64,000 nucleotides of DNA, taken from assembly GCA_019044685.2 (NCBI GenBank), contig JAGTXX020000003.1, positions 1,550,001-1,614,000 of the forward strand, in the 5' to 3' direction. The notes beneath the pieces are model-generated. The model had not been told where the DNA came from. It worked only from the letters and a program-made list of their open reading frames with translations, and ran no database searches. The position numbers and the translations under genes are program-made. Position 1 is the first letter of the stretch; the number at the start of each line of letters is the position of its first letter. Origin of the DNA: Nannochloris sp. 'desiccata' (taxonomy: Eukaryota; Chlorophyta; Trebouxiophyceae; Chlorellales; Chlorellaceae). This document shows positions 56,639 through 64,000 of the stretch, in pieces.

Positions 56639-57607
56639 ATGGCTACCGACAGTGAAATTCAAGTTCGATTTTTCCACACCAACCCGCTCGCTGCTGAAAA
56701 TCCTTTGTCGGAGGGTAGCACCCAGCCTTTAGGTCCACCATTCCCTGGAGCATCTTCGGTTCCCGTGTCTGAGCATGACTCCCCCGCTTATGTGGACCCC
56801 TGGGCTGACCCAGAATTGGGCAAGAAATTGAAAAGCATCAACATGCCTTTAAAATTCAGCGGCCAGCTTGAGCTGCAGCCGCCTTTGGCATGGAATCGCT
56901 GGGTCAACCAGTTGAGGTACGTGATGCGTAGTCGAGGCCTCACTACCACCTGGCAACAGTGCGTTGGCTTTGGTGAAGCGTTGGCAGGCCCTCCGTTGGA
57001 TCTCTTCCTTGCCGAAGTTCACGGTGCCGCTATCGTGCCCACTTTTGACGAATTTTTGTCCCGTCTGTCCAGCCAATACCTTCCTAGAACCAATCTTCAA
57101 CACTGGGTTATGGAAGCACTGGCAAATGCTAAATTACAGAGCGACGAATCGGTTCAACAGTACGTTCTTCGTCTTTGTGAGCTCTTCCGTCTTTCTTCCT
57201 CTCCCAAGAGCATTGAAGACCAGCACCTTGCCTTCCTTAAGGGTCTTCCCCCTTCCTTGCAAACTGCGTATTTGGATCGCCTGCAAGAACGCAGCGATGA
57301 TGGACTGCGAGATGAAGCTTTAGAGCCACTCCAAGGCAATTCTATAGTCAAATATCTGGACACTAAGAATCAACGCTACCTCCAAGACAAGCAGCGCAGG
57401 GCTGCAGCTGGTGGTCATAAACCCACCAGTCGTGTCAACGCAGCTACCGTAGCTGATCCAGCACGGGTTCAGGCTTGGCTTAAAACTAAATCTGAAAAAT
57501 TGAACATAGATCTCTCTCTCATCCAAGCTCGGTATGCCAAGAGAGAGTGCTTCAAATGTGGTAGTACTGACCACAAGTTACCTCAGTGCGGGAAGTCCCC
57601 AAACTGA
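56639..57607 (+). CDS. Gypsy C Gag
   Basis: 322 residues with a retrotransposon-gag capsid-like core (LQPPLAWNRWVNQLRYVMRS, QYLPRTNLQHWVMEALANAK, ESVQQYVLRLCELFRLS) and a C-terminal CX2CX4HX4C knuckle (CFKCGSTDHKLPQC). The stop TGA immediately follows the heptamer CCCAAAC. Confidence 0.88.
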   Translation: MATDSEIQVRFFHTNPLAAENPLSEGSTQPLGPPFPGASSVPVSEHDSPAYVDPWADPELGKKLKSINMPLKFSGQLELQPPLAWNRWVNQLRYVMRSRGLTTTWQQCVGFGEALAGPPLDLFLAEVHGAAIVPTFDEFLSRLSSQYLPRTNLQHWVMEALANAKLQSDESVQQYVLRLCELFRLSSSPKSIEDQHLAFLKGLPPSLQTAYLDRLQERSDDGLRDEALEPLQGNSIVKYLDTKNQRYLQDKQRRAAAGGHKPTSRVNAATVADPARVQAWLKTKSEKLNIDLSLIQARYAKRECFKCGSTDHKLPQCGKSPN

Positions 57608-57645
57608 GTGTCCCAGTAGTTTCTGTAATTGAAGGTGCTGGGGAC
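57598..57645 (+). promoter_or_regulatory. probable -1 ribosomal frameshift signal, Gypsy C gag/pol
   Basis: Heptamer C-CCA-AAC at 57598-57604 in the gag phase, followed directly by the gag stop. Five bases later GTCCCAG (57610-57616) can pair with CTGGGGAC (57638-57645, one bulged G). Slipping back one base enters the pol frame, open to the protease. Confidence 0.6.
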
Positions 57646-58143
57646 CATTCTGTAAAGAATGATTGTTCCAGTGGTAATCCTGGAATTGGTCAGTCAATGA
57701 GTGATGACCAAACTAATGCATTAGAAAGTTTAACCCATGATTGGGATCTTATTGAACAAGCTATGTTAGAGCGTCTTCAGCAGCAGAAGGAATTTCCGCT
57801 TGGTGTTATTTTAGCTAGAATTCAATCTAGAAGAGATCTACAAGAAAGATCTAGTACATTGATGTATTTTACTGGCAAATTAGGTAGTTCTACCGTTAGA
57901 TTCTTTATTGATACTGGTGCTGAAGGCAGTTTCGTGTCTGAAGCACTGGTTCGTGCAAAACAGCTTCCGCTACAGCGTGGTAGAAGTTTAGTAGTTAGAG
58001 CTTTTGATGGCTCCAGGCACGAGTGTAAACAAGTGCTGGGGAACATTTCTCTTAGTATTAGTGAATATCGTGGTACTCATAGCTTTGTGGTTGCTCCGCT
58101 TTCTGGTTTTGATGTCATTCTTGGTATGGACTGGGTGGATCAG
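57608..58143 (+). pseudogene. Gypsy C Pol, N-terminal linker and protease, interrupted
   Basis: The -1 frame relative to gag reads through a linker to STVRFFIDTGAEGSFVSEAL, the retropepsin active site with a normal DTG, and on to VILGMDWVDQ, where the LTR of Gypsy D begins. The apparent continuation to a stop at 58200 is translation of the LTR. The frame resumes at 63402. Confidence 0.8.
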
Positions 58144-58369
58144 TGTAAAGAGCAGCCTTGTGAGCTGAACTTCACCAAGTGCAAGTCAACTTCCAAGTAG
58201 GTGTTCTAGTAACTATTTACACGTATTCTAGTAGTAACAAGCGAAAATCAAGCAATCAAGTCCCTGTGCAAGTCACCCATTGGGTGTTCAAGTAGTATTG
58301 AAAGCGGTACAAAATGCATGCTGCAAAGGATAGCTTCTTTTTAACTACCCTGGCTGCAGTATCGTCACA
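58144..58369 (-). repeat. Gypsy D 3' LTR
   Basis: 226 bp, TGTAAAG...CGTCACA on the plus strand. The adjacent CTCTCTCTG/CCCCCC run (58370-58388) is the polypurine tract on the minus strand. Confidence 0.95.
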
Positions 58370-58513
58370 TTCTTCCCCCCTCTCTCTGTAAGCGTGTCCT
58401 CACGCTAGAATTGGGGTAGATAGAATGAGAAAAATAAACAAACAAACAAAGTAACTGGAAAGTAAGATCAAACAACGGGATAATTTTTTTTTTATTTTTT
58501 TATTTTTTATTTT

Positions 58514-61500
58514 TTAAGTGTTATGCTGTAGATCTACTTCTTGCATCATTCTCTGCACCTTAGTGCCGGCATCTTGTAAATTAGTTTTTGGTTCCCAAGT
58601 GGAATCACACATTGGATATCCTTCCCATTTAATATAATACTCTATTCTCCAACCACGACCTCGACGGGTCGAGCGGCGATTCAAAATCTTCTCAACATTA
58701 TAGACATCTGAACCTTGCTCCAGATCAGGAGGAGGTCTACGATCAGAACGACTAGGAAATTTAGTACTCACTACAAAAGGTTTTAATTTTTCAATGTGAA
58801 AGACAGGGTGTCTGCGCTTCCACATTTCCGGCAACGCTACACGGTAATTTAAATCGCTAAGTTTCTCAATTATTGGAACAGGACCAAACCATTTAGGAGC
58901 TAATCTTCGAGGACCTTTCAAAGGTAAATCAGTAGTAGAAATATACACTTGGTCACCTACTTCAAAAGTAAGGTATCTTCTATTTTTATCAGCATAAGTT
59001 TTCTGTCGCTGCTGTGCTTTCACCAGCGCTCGCTGCGCCTGCTGAACAGCAACTTGAGTTCGCTCAGCAAAATCCACTGAAGGTTGATTGGGATTATTCC
59101 TTGCTAAAAATTGAAGGTTAATACTTGCGGGAGTAGGAACTTCTTCACCATAGCAAAGGAAAAAGGGAGTCTTTCCAGTAGAAGCATTGACGCTGTTATT
59201 AATAGCAAATTCGACAGCGGGTAAAATTTTAACCCAGTTCTTGTATTGATAATGCAAGGTACGCAAAAGATCTATAACTATTCTAACCGTAATTTCCGAT
59301 TGACCATCTGTTTGAGGGTGGTATGCAGTACTAAGTTTGTGCTTGATTCCAAGTTGTGCCACCATCGACTTCCAAAAGACGCTCGTAAATTGAGTGCCGC
59401 GATCAGAAATAATAATTGAAGGTACTCCTTGGTTTCTAATTACGTGCTCAAAGAACATAGTAGCAGCTTCTTCAGCAGTTACTGCATCAGTTGTGGGAGC
59501 TAAAAAGACTCTTTTAGTCAATTTGTCCACCATAATCATAATTGCAGTAAAGCCGTCAGCTTCCGGCAGCTTCGTAACAAAATCCATCGTTATAACTTCA
59601 AATCTTCTTTTAGGAATAGGCAAAGATTTTAAGAGACCAGGCTTCTTCTGATTAGAACTCTTAGAATTACCACATTCTTGACAAGCTTGAACAAATTCAC
59701 GCACATCGCGTAGCTGCTGTGGCCAATAATAATGACGGGACAGCAGAGCGCCAGTTTTTGCTGCGCCAAAATGCCCAGCTAAAAGAGAGTCATGGTGCTC
59801 TATCAACAGATCGTGTCGCAGTGTTCCTACATCAGGGATATATAATTGAGTACGTGTAGGACTTCTACGTACAATATAACCATGGTCAAATGCATAATTT
59901 CTACTAGTACCATTTTGAATTAATTTAATAATTTTCTTGGCATCGTCATTTTTCTCGTAAGATTCTTTTAATTCTAACAACCATTCACTATCCTGATGAG
60001 CAATAACCACAGTCATAGCAAGATCAGGTCTTCTAGATAAAGCATCTGCTACCACATTTGCTTTACCAGCTATATACTCTACATAAAGATTATATTCTTG
60101 TAGTACCAGCATCCAGCGGGCTTGTCGGGGCGACAGTCGAGGTTGAGTCTGCAGATTTTTTAAGACAGCATTATCGGTATAAGCAGTACTTCTAGGTGCG
60201 CCCTGCAAGTAACAACGCCAAAGCTGCAAGTGATGGATCTGGGAAAGTGCTTCTTTCTCGTAAATAGTATATTTTCGCTCAGCTTCACTCAGCTTCTTGG
60301 ATGAGTAGGCCACCGGTCTCAAACCTTGGCCCTGGTCTTGCATTAATACACCACCAAAAGCAAAGTCAGAAGCATCAGTATACATATGAAAAGGAAAATC
60401 AGGGCTAGGTAAAATCAAAACAGGTGCATTAGTCAATTTCTTCTTTAATAATTCAAAAGCTTCTTGCTGTGGGGCACCCCAAATAAAAGGAACTTCTTTC
60501 TTTAATAATTCAGTCATGGGTGCTGCCACGTGGGAATATTTTTCAATAAATTTTCGATACCATCCAGTAAAACCTAAAAAAGATAAAATATCTGTAGTAT
60601 TCTTTGGCTCGGGCCATTCTAGAATTGTTGTAATCTTGCTTTGGTCAACTTCAATACCTTGATCAGAGATAATGTAGCCAAGCCAAGCAATTTTAGATTT
60701 GAAAAATGAACACTTTTCTTTATTAACGTAAAAATGTTGCTTTCTTAATTTTAGAAACACATGGCGTACATGCCTTAGATGGTCTTCAAAAGTCTTGGAA
60801 AAAATCATGATATCATCTAAATAAACTAAAACAAAATGATTAATCTCTTCTCTAAAAACAGTATTCATTAAAGTTTGGAAAGTGGCGGGTGCGTTGCACA
60901 AGCCAAAAGGCATCACTAAAAATTCAAAATGCCCAAACTGTGTTCTAAATGCAGTCTTCTCTATGTCTTCTTCTTTAATCTTGATTTGATGGTATCCACT
61001 GGTAAGATCTAAGCTAGTAAAGAACTTAGCTCCCGCCAGCTGATCTAATAAATCTTCAATTCTCGGGAGCGGGCAGCGATTCTTCTTAGTAATCCTATTT
61101 AAGCCTCTATAATCTACACACATACGTAATGCTCCACCTTTCTTGCGTACAAACAATATTGGAGCGCCAAAAGGTGATTTACTAGGTCTAATAAAGCCTT
61201 TATTCAAGTAATCTATAATTGTTTTCTTCAATTCAGCTAATTCTTCAAACGTCAGGCGGTACATTTGCTGCGCTACAGCTTTAGCATCAGGCTCAAGCTC
61301 AATTTCATGTTCTACTTCTCTGTCAACTGGATATGGGATATCTGGATCTGTAACATCTACAAATTCCCGAAGTATCTCGTCTGCGTATTTTTCATAACCA
61401 GTTTTATCAAGTTTATGGCCATTCTCGTCGAACTCGTAATTCTCGTAATCGTCAGGGACAGGTTTCATCATGCAGATGTTTATATAACCTCCTGAGGCAA

Positions 61501-62062
61501 GTTCAGCATACATTTCCACTGAAGAAATTATGCCAGCATCTCGTAATACTTTTTGTTCATGGTAATCAGCTCTGAACACTATCGTCTCACCGTTGTGCTG
61601 CATTTTTATAATGTTGTTGGGAAAGTCAATCTCAGGATTCTTTTCATCAAACCAAGGTTTTCCAAGAATTAGATCAAATGGACAATCTCCAGGGATAACG
61701 TAGACATTGGTAAGAGTATCTTTATAGGGACCAGCTGTAAATCGAGCAGTATCCATAATCTTCTCGCAACGATGTTTGCAACCATCGGCAGTGCGAAAAA
61801 TGGGTCCATGCTCAATCGTTCTCGTTTTAAACTTGTGTTTCTCTACAAATCTACCTGAAGCTATAGTTACTGATGCTCCAGTATCAAACAAGGTATTTGC
61901 TACAGCACATCCTACTCTACCTTTAGTAACTAATAAATTTGCTGACTTGGTGTCCTTCCACGTAGCTACCAAAGGACCTAAATCTAACTCTACTCTATCT
62001 AGTTCTTCTCTTTCTACTGGCAGTGAGGTTTCCTCAATTTCTACTTCATCCTCTTCACTCAC
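58514..62062 (-). CDS. Gypsy D Pol: protease, reverse transcriptase, RNase H, integrase, chromodomain
   Basis: About 1182 residues from the gag stop region on. Order: retropepsin LFDTGASVTIASG (about 60); reverse transcriptase with ALRMCVDYRGLNRITK, FEFLVMPFGLCNAPATF and YLDDIMIFSK; RNase H with YTDASDFAFGGVLM; integrase with HHDSLLAGHFGAAKT ... CQECGNSK zinc finger and DDE core (MDFVTKLPEADG, IISDRGTQF, HPQTDGQSEITV); C-terminal chromodomain (NVEKILNRRSTRR, YYIKWEGYPMCDSTWEPK). The frame has no ATG at the gag junction; it opens upstream at the CCCAAAC heptamer, so Pol is probably made as a Gag-Pol fusion by -1 frameshifting. Confidence 0.95.
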   Translation of the reverse strand: MSEEDEVEIEETSLPVEREELDRVELDLGPLVATWKDTKSANLLVTKGRVGCAVANTLFDTGASVTIASGRFVEKHKFKTRTIEHGPIFRTADGCKHRCEKIMDTARFTAGPYKDTLTNVYVIPGDCPFDLILGKPWFDEKNPEIDFPNNIIKMQHNGETIVFRADYHEQKVLRDAGIISSVEMYAELASGGYINICMMKPVPDDYENYEFDENGHKLDKTGYEKYADEILREFVDVTDPDIPYPVDREVEHEIELEPDAKAVAQQMYRLTFEELAELKKTIIDYLNKGFIRPSKSPFGAPILFVRKKGGALRMCVDYRGLNRITKKNRCPLPRIEDLLDQLAGAKFFTSLDLTSGYHQIKIKEEDIEKTAFRTQFGHFEFLVMPFGLCNAPATFQTLMNTVFREEINHFVLVYLDDIMIFSKTFEDHLRHVRHVFLKLRKQHFYVNKEKCSFFKSKIAWLGYIISDQGIEVDQSKITTILEWPEPKNTTDILSFLGFTGWYRKFIEKYSHVAAPMTELLKKEVPFIWGAPQQEAFELLKKKLTNAPVLILPSPDFPFHMYTDASDFAFGGVLMQDQGQGLRPVAYSSKKLSEAERKYTIYEKEALSQIHHLQLWRCYLQGAPRSTAYTDNAVLKNLQTQPRLSPRQARWMLVLQEYNLYVEYIAGKANVVADALSRRPDLAMTVVIAHQDSEWLLELKESYEKNDDAKKIIKLIQNGTSRNYAFDHGYIVRRSPTRTQLYIPDVGTLRHDLLIEHHDSLLAGHFGAAKTGALLSRHYYWPQQLRDVREFVQACQECGNSKSSNQKKPGLLKSLPIPKRRFEVITMDFVTKLPEADGFTAIMIMVDKLTKRVFLAPTTDAVTAEEAATMFFEHVIRNQGVPSIIISDRGTQFTSVFWKSMVAQLGIKHKLSTAYHPQTDGQSEITVRIVIDLLRTLHYQYKNWVKILPAVEFAINNSVNASTGKTPFFLCYGEEVPTPASINLQFLARNNPNQPSVDFAERTQVAVQQAQRALVKAQQRQKTYADKNRRYLTFEVGDQVYISTTDLPLKGPRRLAPKWFGPVPIIEKLSDLNYRVALPEMWKRRHPVFHIEKLKPFVVSTKFPSRSDRRPPPDLEQGSDVYNVEKILNRRSTRRGRGWRIEYYIKWEGYPMCDSTWEPKTNLQDAGTKVQRMMQEVDLQHNT

Positions 62063-62080
62063 TGCCGCTTCTCGTTTGGG
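62019..62080 (-). promoter_or_regulatory. probable -1 ribosomal frameshift signal, Gypsy D gag/pol
   Basis: On the minus strand the heptamer C-CCA-AAC (62080-62074) is in the gag phase. After a 7-nt spacer GGCAGTGAG (62066-62058) pairs perfectly with CTCACTGCC (62027-62019) around a 30-nt loop. The gag stop TGA (62061-62059) lies inside the stem. A one-base backward slip enters the pol frame without a stop. Confidence 0.7.
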
Positions 62081-63015
62081 TTGTAATTATCTGGTTTTCT
62101 AGGGCAGTTCTTTGCAATGTGACCCTCCTTTCTTCGGCAAAAATAACACCGCCCTTCGTCATCACACCATTTCTTTATAGCAGGGGTCATCTTAGGTATA
62201 TGTTCGTAGGTATCGACCTCCATTGGTGCGGAATCATTAGAATGAGAAACATGACCATTGCCATTGCCACTGCCACTAGCCTGACCACCATACCACTTGT
62301 TTCCATTCTTCTGCTTTCCGTTGCTGCGGCCGGCGAGAAACATAGCATTATCTTCAGCAATGGTATATCGCACCAAATGCTCGTAATTTTCAAATTCTTT
62401 CATGGTGTGCTTAACTTCAACTTTTGTTCTTAAATCCTGCTTCAAACCTTCCATAAACCAATACTGTTTCTCTCCATCTGGTACTTTTGCGCGTAAATTC
62501 AATTTAGAAAATTGATCAGCGTAAGTGCTGGCAGCTCCAGTTTGTCTTAATTGTTTCAATTTTCCACGCGCAATACGTGCAGGATCTTGTTGTCTATACT
62601 GACTAATTAATTCCTCTTTAAACTCTCTAAAATTAGTCACTGCTTTTGCTCCAGCATCTTCTGCTCTAAAGCGCCACCAAACCAAAGCCGCTTTCTCCAG
62701 CACATGAGGAATAACCTTAAGCTTGCTTGCTTCTTCAGTTATTTGAGCAGCTTGAAGGAGAACTTCAATTTGATAAACCCAATCCTCTGGATCTGTCTTA
62801 TCTTCAGCGCTAAATTTCTTTGGATTTAATTTCAAAAACTGTCTAAGCCTCTTTGCATCGATATCGTCTCCATTCTCCGGTACATTCACAGGTACAGCTA
62901 CAGGCTCGGCTGCCATTGGCTGCTGTTGTAACAGCTGTATTTGAGCCGCCATCTGAGCTATTTGTTCTTGCTGCTGTTGCAACAGTTGCAACAGTTGAGG
63001 TTCCATCGGATCCAT
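62059..63015 (-). CDS. Gypsy D Gag
   Basis: 318 residues. Gln-rich coiled start (QLLQLLQQQQEQIAQMAAQ), then a capsid-like core (DPEDWVYQIEVLLQAAQI, FREFKEELISQYRQQDPAR, YADQFSKLNLRAKVPDGEK). One zinc knuckle, CYFCRRKEGHIAKNC, has five rather than four residues between the second Cys and the His. The frame ends NPNEKRQ-stop beside the frameshift signal. Confidence 0.9.
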   Translation of the reverse strand: MDPMEPQLLQLLQQQQEQIAQMAAQIQLLQQQPMAAEPVAVPVNVPENGDDIDAKRLRQFLKLNPKKFSAEDKTDPEDWVYQIEVLLQAAQITEEASKLKVIPHVLEKAALVWWRFRAEDAGAKAVTNFREFKEELISQYRQQDPARIARGKLKQLRQTGAASTYADQFSKLNLRAKVPDGEKQYWFMEGLKQDLRTKVEVKHTMKEFENYEHLVRYTIAEDNAMFLAGRSNGKQKNGNKWYGGQASGSGNGNGHVSHSNDSAPMEVDTYEHIPKMTPAIKKWCDDEGRCYFCRRKEGHIAKNCPRKPDNYNPNEKRQ

Positions 63016-63160
63016 TTTCTCGTACTAGTCAACAAAAGTCAAAGTTTAGTGCATGCAAAATAGAAGTCAGAAATTTCGCCTAGGACAGCAAAATAACAGT
63101 TCGTTTGCTTGCACAGAACCTGTAGACCTTTTATAGTGTGGAGGTTAATGCCCCTCCTTA

Positions 63161-63167
63161 GGTGCCA
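63161..63167 (-). other. Gypsy D primer-binding site
   Basis: Minus strand TGGCACC starts 3 bases inside the 5' LTR; different from the B and C primer site, so another tRNA is used. Confidence 0.55.
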
Positions 63168-63170
63168 AAA

Positions 63171-63396
63171 TGTAAAGAGCAGCCTTGTGAGCTGAACTTC
63201 ACCAAGTGCAAGTCAACTTCCAAGTAGGTGTTCTAGTAACTATTTACACGTATTCTAGTAGTAACAAGCGAAAATCAAGCAATCAAGTCCCTGTGCAAGT
63301 CACCCATTGGGTGTTCAAGTAGTATTGAAAGCGGTACAAAATGCATGCTGCAAAGGATAGCTTCTTTTTAACTACCCTGGCTGCAGTATCGTCACA
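63171..63396 (-). repeat. Gypsy D 5' LTR
   Basis: 226 bp, matches 58144-58369 throughout; followed by the ATCAG duplication. Confidence 0.95.
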
Positions 63397-63401
63397 ATCA
63401 G

Positions 63402-63577
63402 TTTACCGACGTTACGTTCATGCCTAAGCAGCAACAAGTCCAACTGTCTACTGCTGATGGAATGGAATTACTCTTGTATTCAGATAAGGTTCCTGCACCG
63501 TCGTTCCCTCTGTGCAGCATGGCTACTTATGAACGCGACCTTAGACTGAATCAAGTTCAAGATGTTTTTGTCGTAGC
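63402..63577 (+). pseudogene. Gypsy C Pol fragment downstream of protease
   Basis: Continues the Gypsy C pol frame after the ATCAG duplication (DVTFMPKQQQVQLSTADG, SMATYERDLRLNQ). It corresponds to the stretch between protease and reverse transcriptase. It stops at the LTR of Gypsy A2. Confidence 0.7.
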
Positions 63578-63935
63578 TGTAGAACTATGCCTAACTGGGT
63601 GGAAGGCTAAGTTCTTAGGAACAAGATGTTCGATCGAATGCGCACAGTGGAGTCACAACTACACTGTCTTAGAGGTCTATAGGGTATCTAGGAGTATCAG
63701 GTGTACCTGGTTACACGAATCAAGAGTTAATCATAATTAAGAATGTGGAAAAGAGCGATGGAGAGCTATTTAGGAATTGAGTATGTAGCTTCTCAAGCTA
63801 TAACGTTATAGGGCACGCAGCCATAACGAGAGTGACTGTGTCAGACTGAGTCTGGCAGAGAATAGCTGTCCAGAGCGACGGAAGAAAGAAAAGAGACCAA
63901 AATAGAAAAAGGCAAAATAAGGCGCAAAGTGCTAC
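63578..63935 (-). repeat. LTR of Gypsy family A (copy A2, 3' LTR)
   Basis: 358 bp, TGTAG...CTACA ends; nearly identical to 45138-45509 apart from the 14-base palindrome difference and at least one substitution. Confidence 0.9.
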
Positions 63936-64000
63936 ATTATCCCCTCCTTAAGAAAAGAGCCACGTCCTCGCTGGCTCAGAACAATGTAAGCAGACAAAGG
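63578..64000 (-). mobile_element. Gypsy family A, copy A2, continues beyond the window
   Basis: LTR 63578-63935 plus 65 bases of internal sequence matching A1 (45510-45574). Minus orientation. It interrupts Gypsy C; the five bases before it (GTAGC) are the expected target duplication, to be confirmed outside the window. Confidence 0.88.

Larger units (their letters stand above)
58144..63396 (-). mobile_element. Gypsy D, complete chromodomain LTR retrotransposon
   Basis: 5253 bp, minus strand, inserted in the Gypsy C protease with 5-bp duplication ATCAG (58139-58143 and 63397-63401). LTRs of 226 bp look identical base for base. Gag and pol are open. A recent, structurally intact insertion. 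Confidence 0.95.
55860..63577 (+). mobile_element. Gypsy C, plus strand, interrupted by Gypsy D and by Gypsy A2
   Basis: Parts visible: probable 5' LTR end and primer site (55860-55976), leader, gag (56639-57607), protease start (57608-58143), Gypsy D insertion, then 63402-63577 continuing the pol frame. Gypsy A2 begins at 63578, so the reverse transcriptase, integrase and 3' LTR lie beyond A2, outside the window, or are lost. Confidence 0.75.

Noticed and set aside
58144..58200. Continuation of the Gypsy C protease to a stop at 58200
   Set aside because: These codons are the LTR of Gypsy D; the same bases recur at 63171. The real frame resumes at 63402.

Overview
The window is nuclear DNA from a photosynthetic eukaryote, most likely an alga with a primary plastid. 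It holds spliced nuclear genes with short GT-AG introns (mostly about 80-250 nt), cytosolic and mitochondrial ribosomal proteins, membrane-traffic and nuclear-import genes, and plastid-directed proteins: a PsbP-family protein with a twin-arginine lumen signal, a ClpR subunit and a plant-type IspG. The plastid precursors start with Ser/Thr/Arg-rich leaders, not secretory signal peptides, which argues against a secondary plastid. A red alga is one candidate; the sequence alone does not fix the lineage.

Positions 1-24,400 are a dense, gene-rich block, often with divergent or convergent pairs: PsbP-like, LCMT1, a bHLH factor, a small hydrophilic protein, mitochondrial bL28, a mitofissin(DUF1748)-like miniprotein, PTRHD1, ClpR, TFIIE-beta, RPS23, a protein-only RNase P, SLY1, a HERP-like UBL membrane protein, a PMP3-like protein, a pseudouridine-kinase-like PfkB enzyme, ADAT2/Tad2 and importin-11. 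I reassembled exons from splice signals, reading-frame phase and family conservation.

Positions 24,400-34,200 are gene-poor. Two decayed copies of a Crypton-like tyrosine-recombinase element (26.4-30.1 kb and 32.3-33.9 kb, both minus strand) flank one gene for a secreted, possibly GPI-anchored protein. Copy 1 is split by a 938-bp non-autonomous DNA transposon with a TA target duplication; copy 2 preserves the empty site.

Positions 34,200-45,100 return to genes: ispG, AK6/FAP7, a large plastid-type coiled-coil protein, YIF1 (with a GC-AG intron), an unknown multi-pass membrane protein and an unknown charged protein.

From 45,138 to the end the window is nested retrotransposons. Gypsy family A (minus, copy A1) was hit by a 5'-truncated LINE, which was hit by complete Gypsy B (identical 159-bp LTRs, TSD GTTAC). 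Beyond A1 lies Gypsy C (plus), hit by complete Gypsy D (minus, identical 226-bp LTRs, TSD ATCAG) and by a second family A copy (A2) that runs off the window. C and D each carry an in-frame CCCAAAC heptamer followed by a hairpin at the gag/pol junction, which fits -1 ribosomal frameshifting. B has an ATGA stop-start overlap preceded by a hairpin. Different recoding signals in neighbouring elements, and the mitofissin-like and dual-start RNase P genes, are the points most worth following up.
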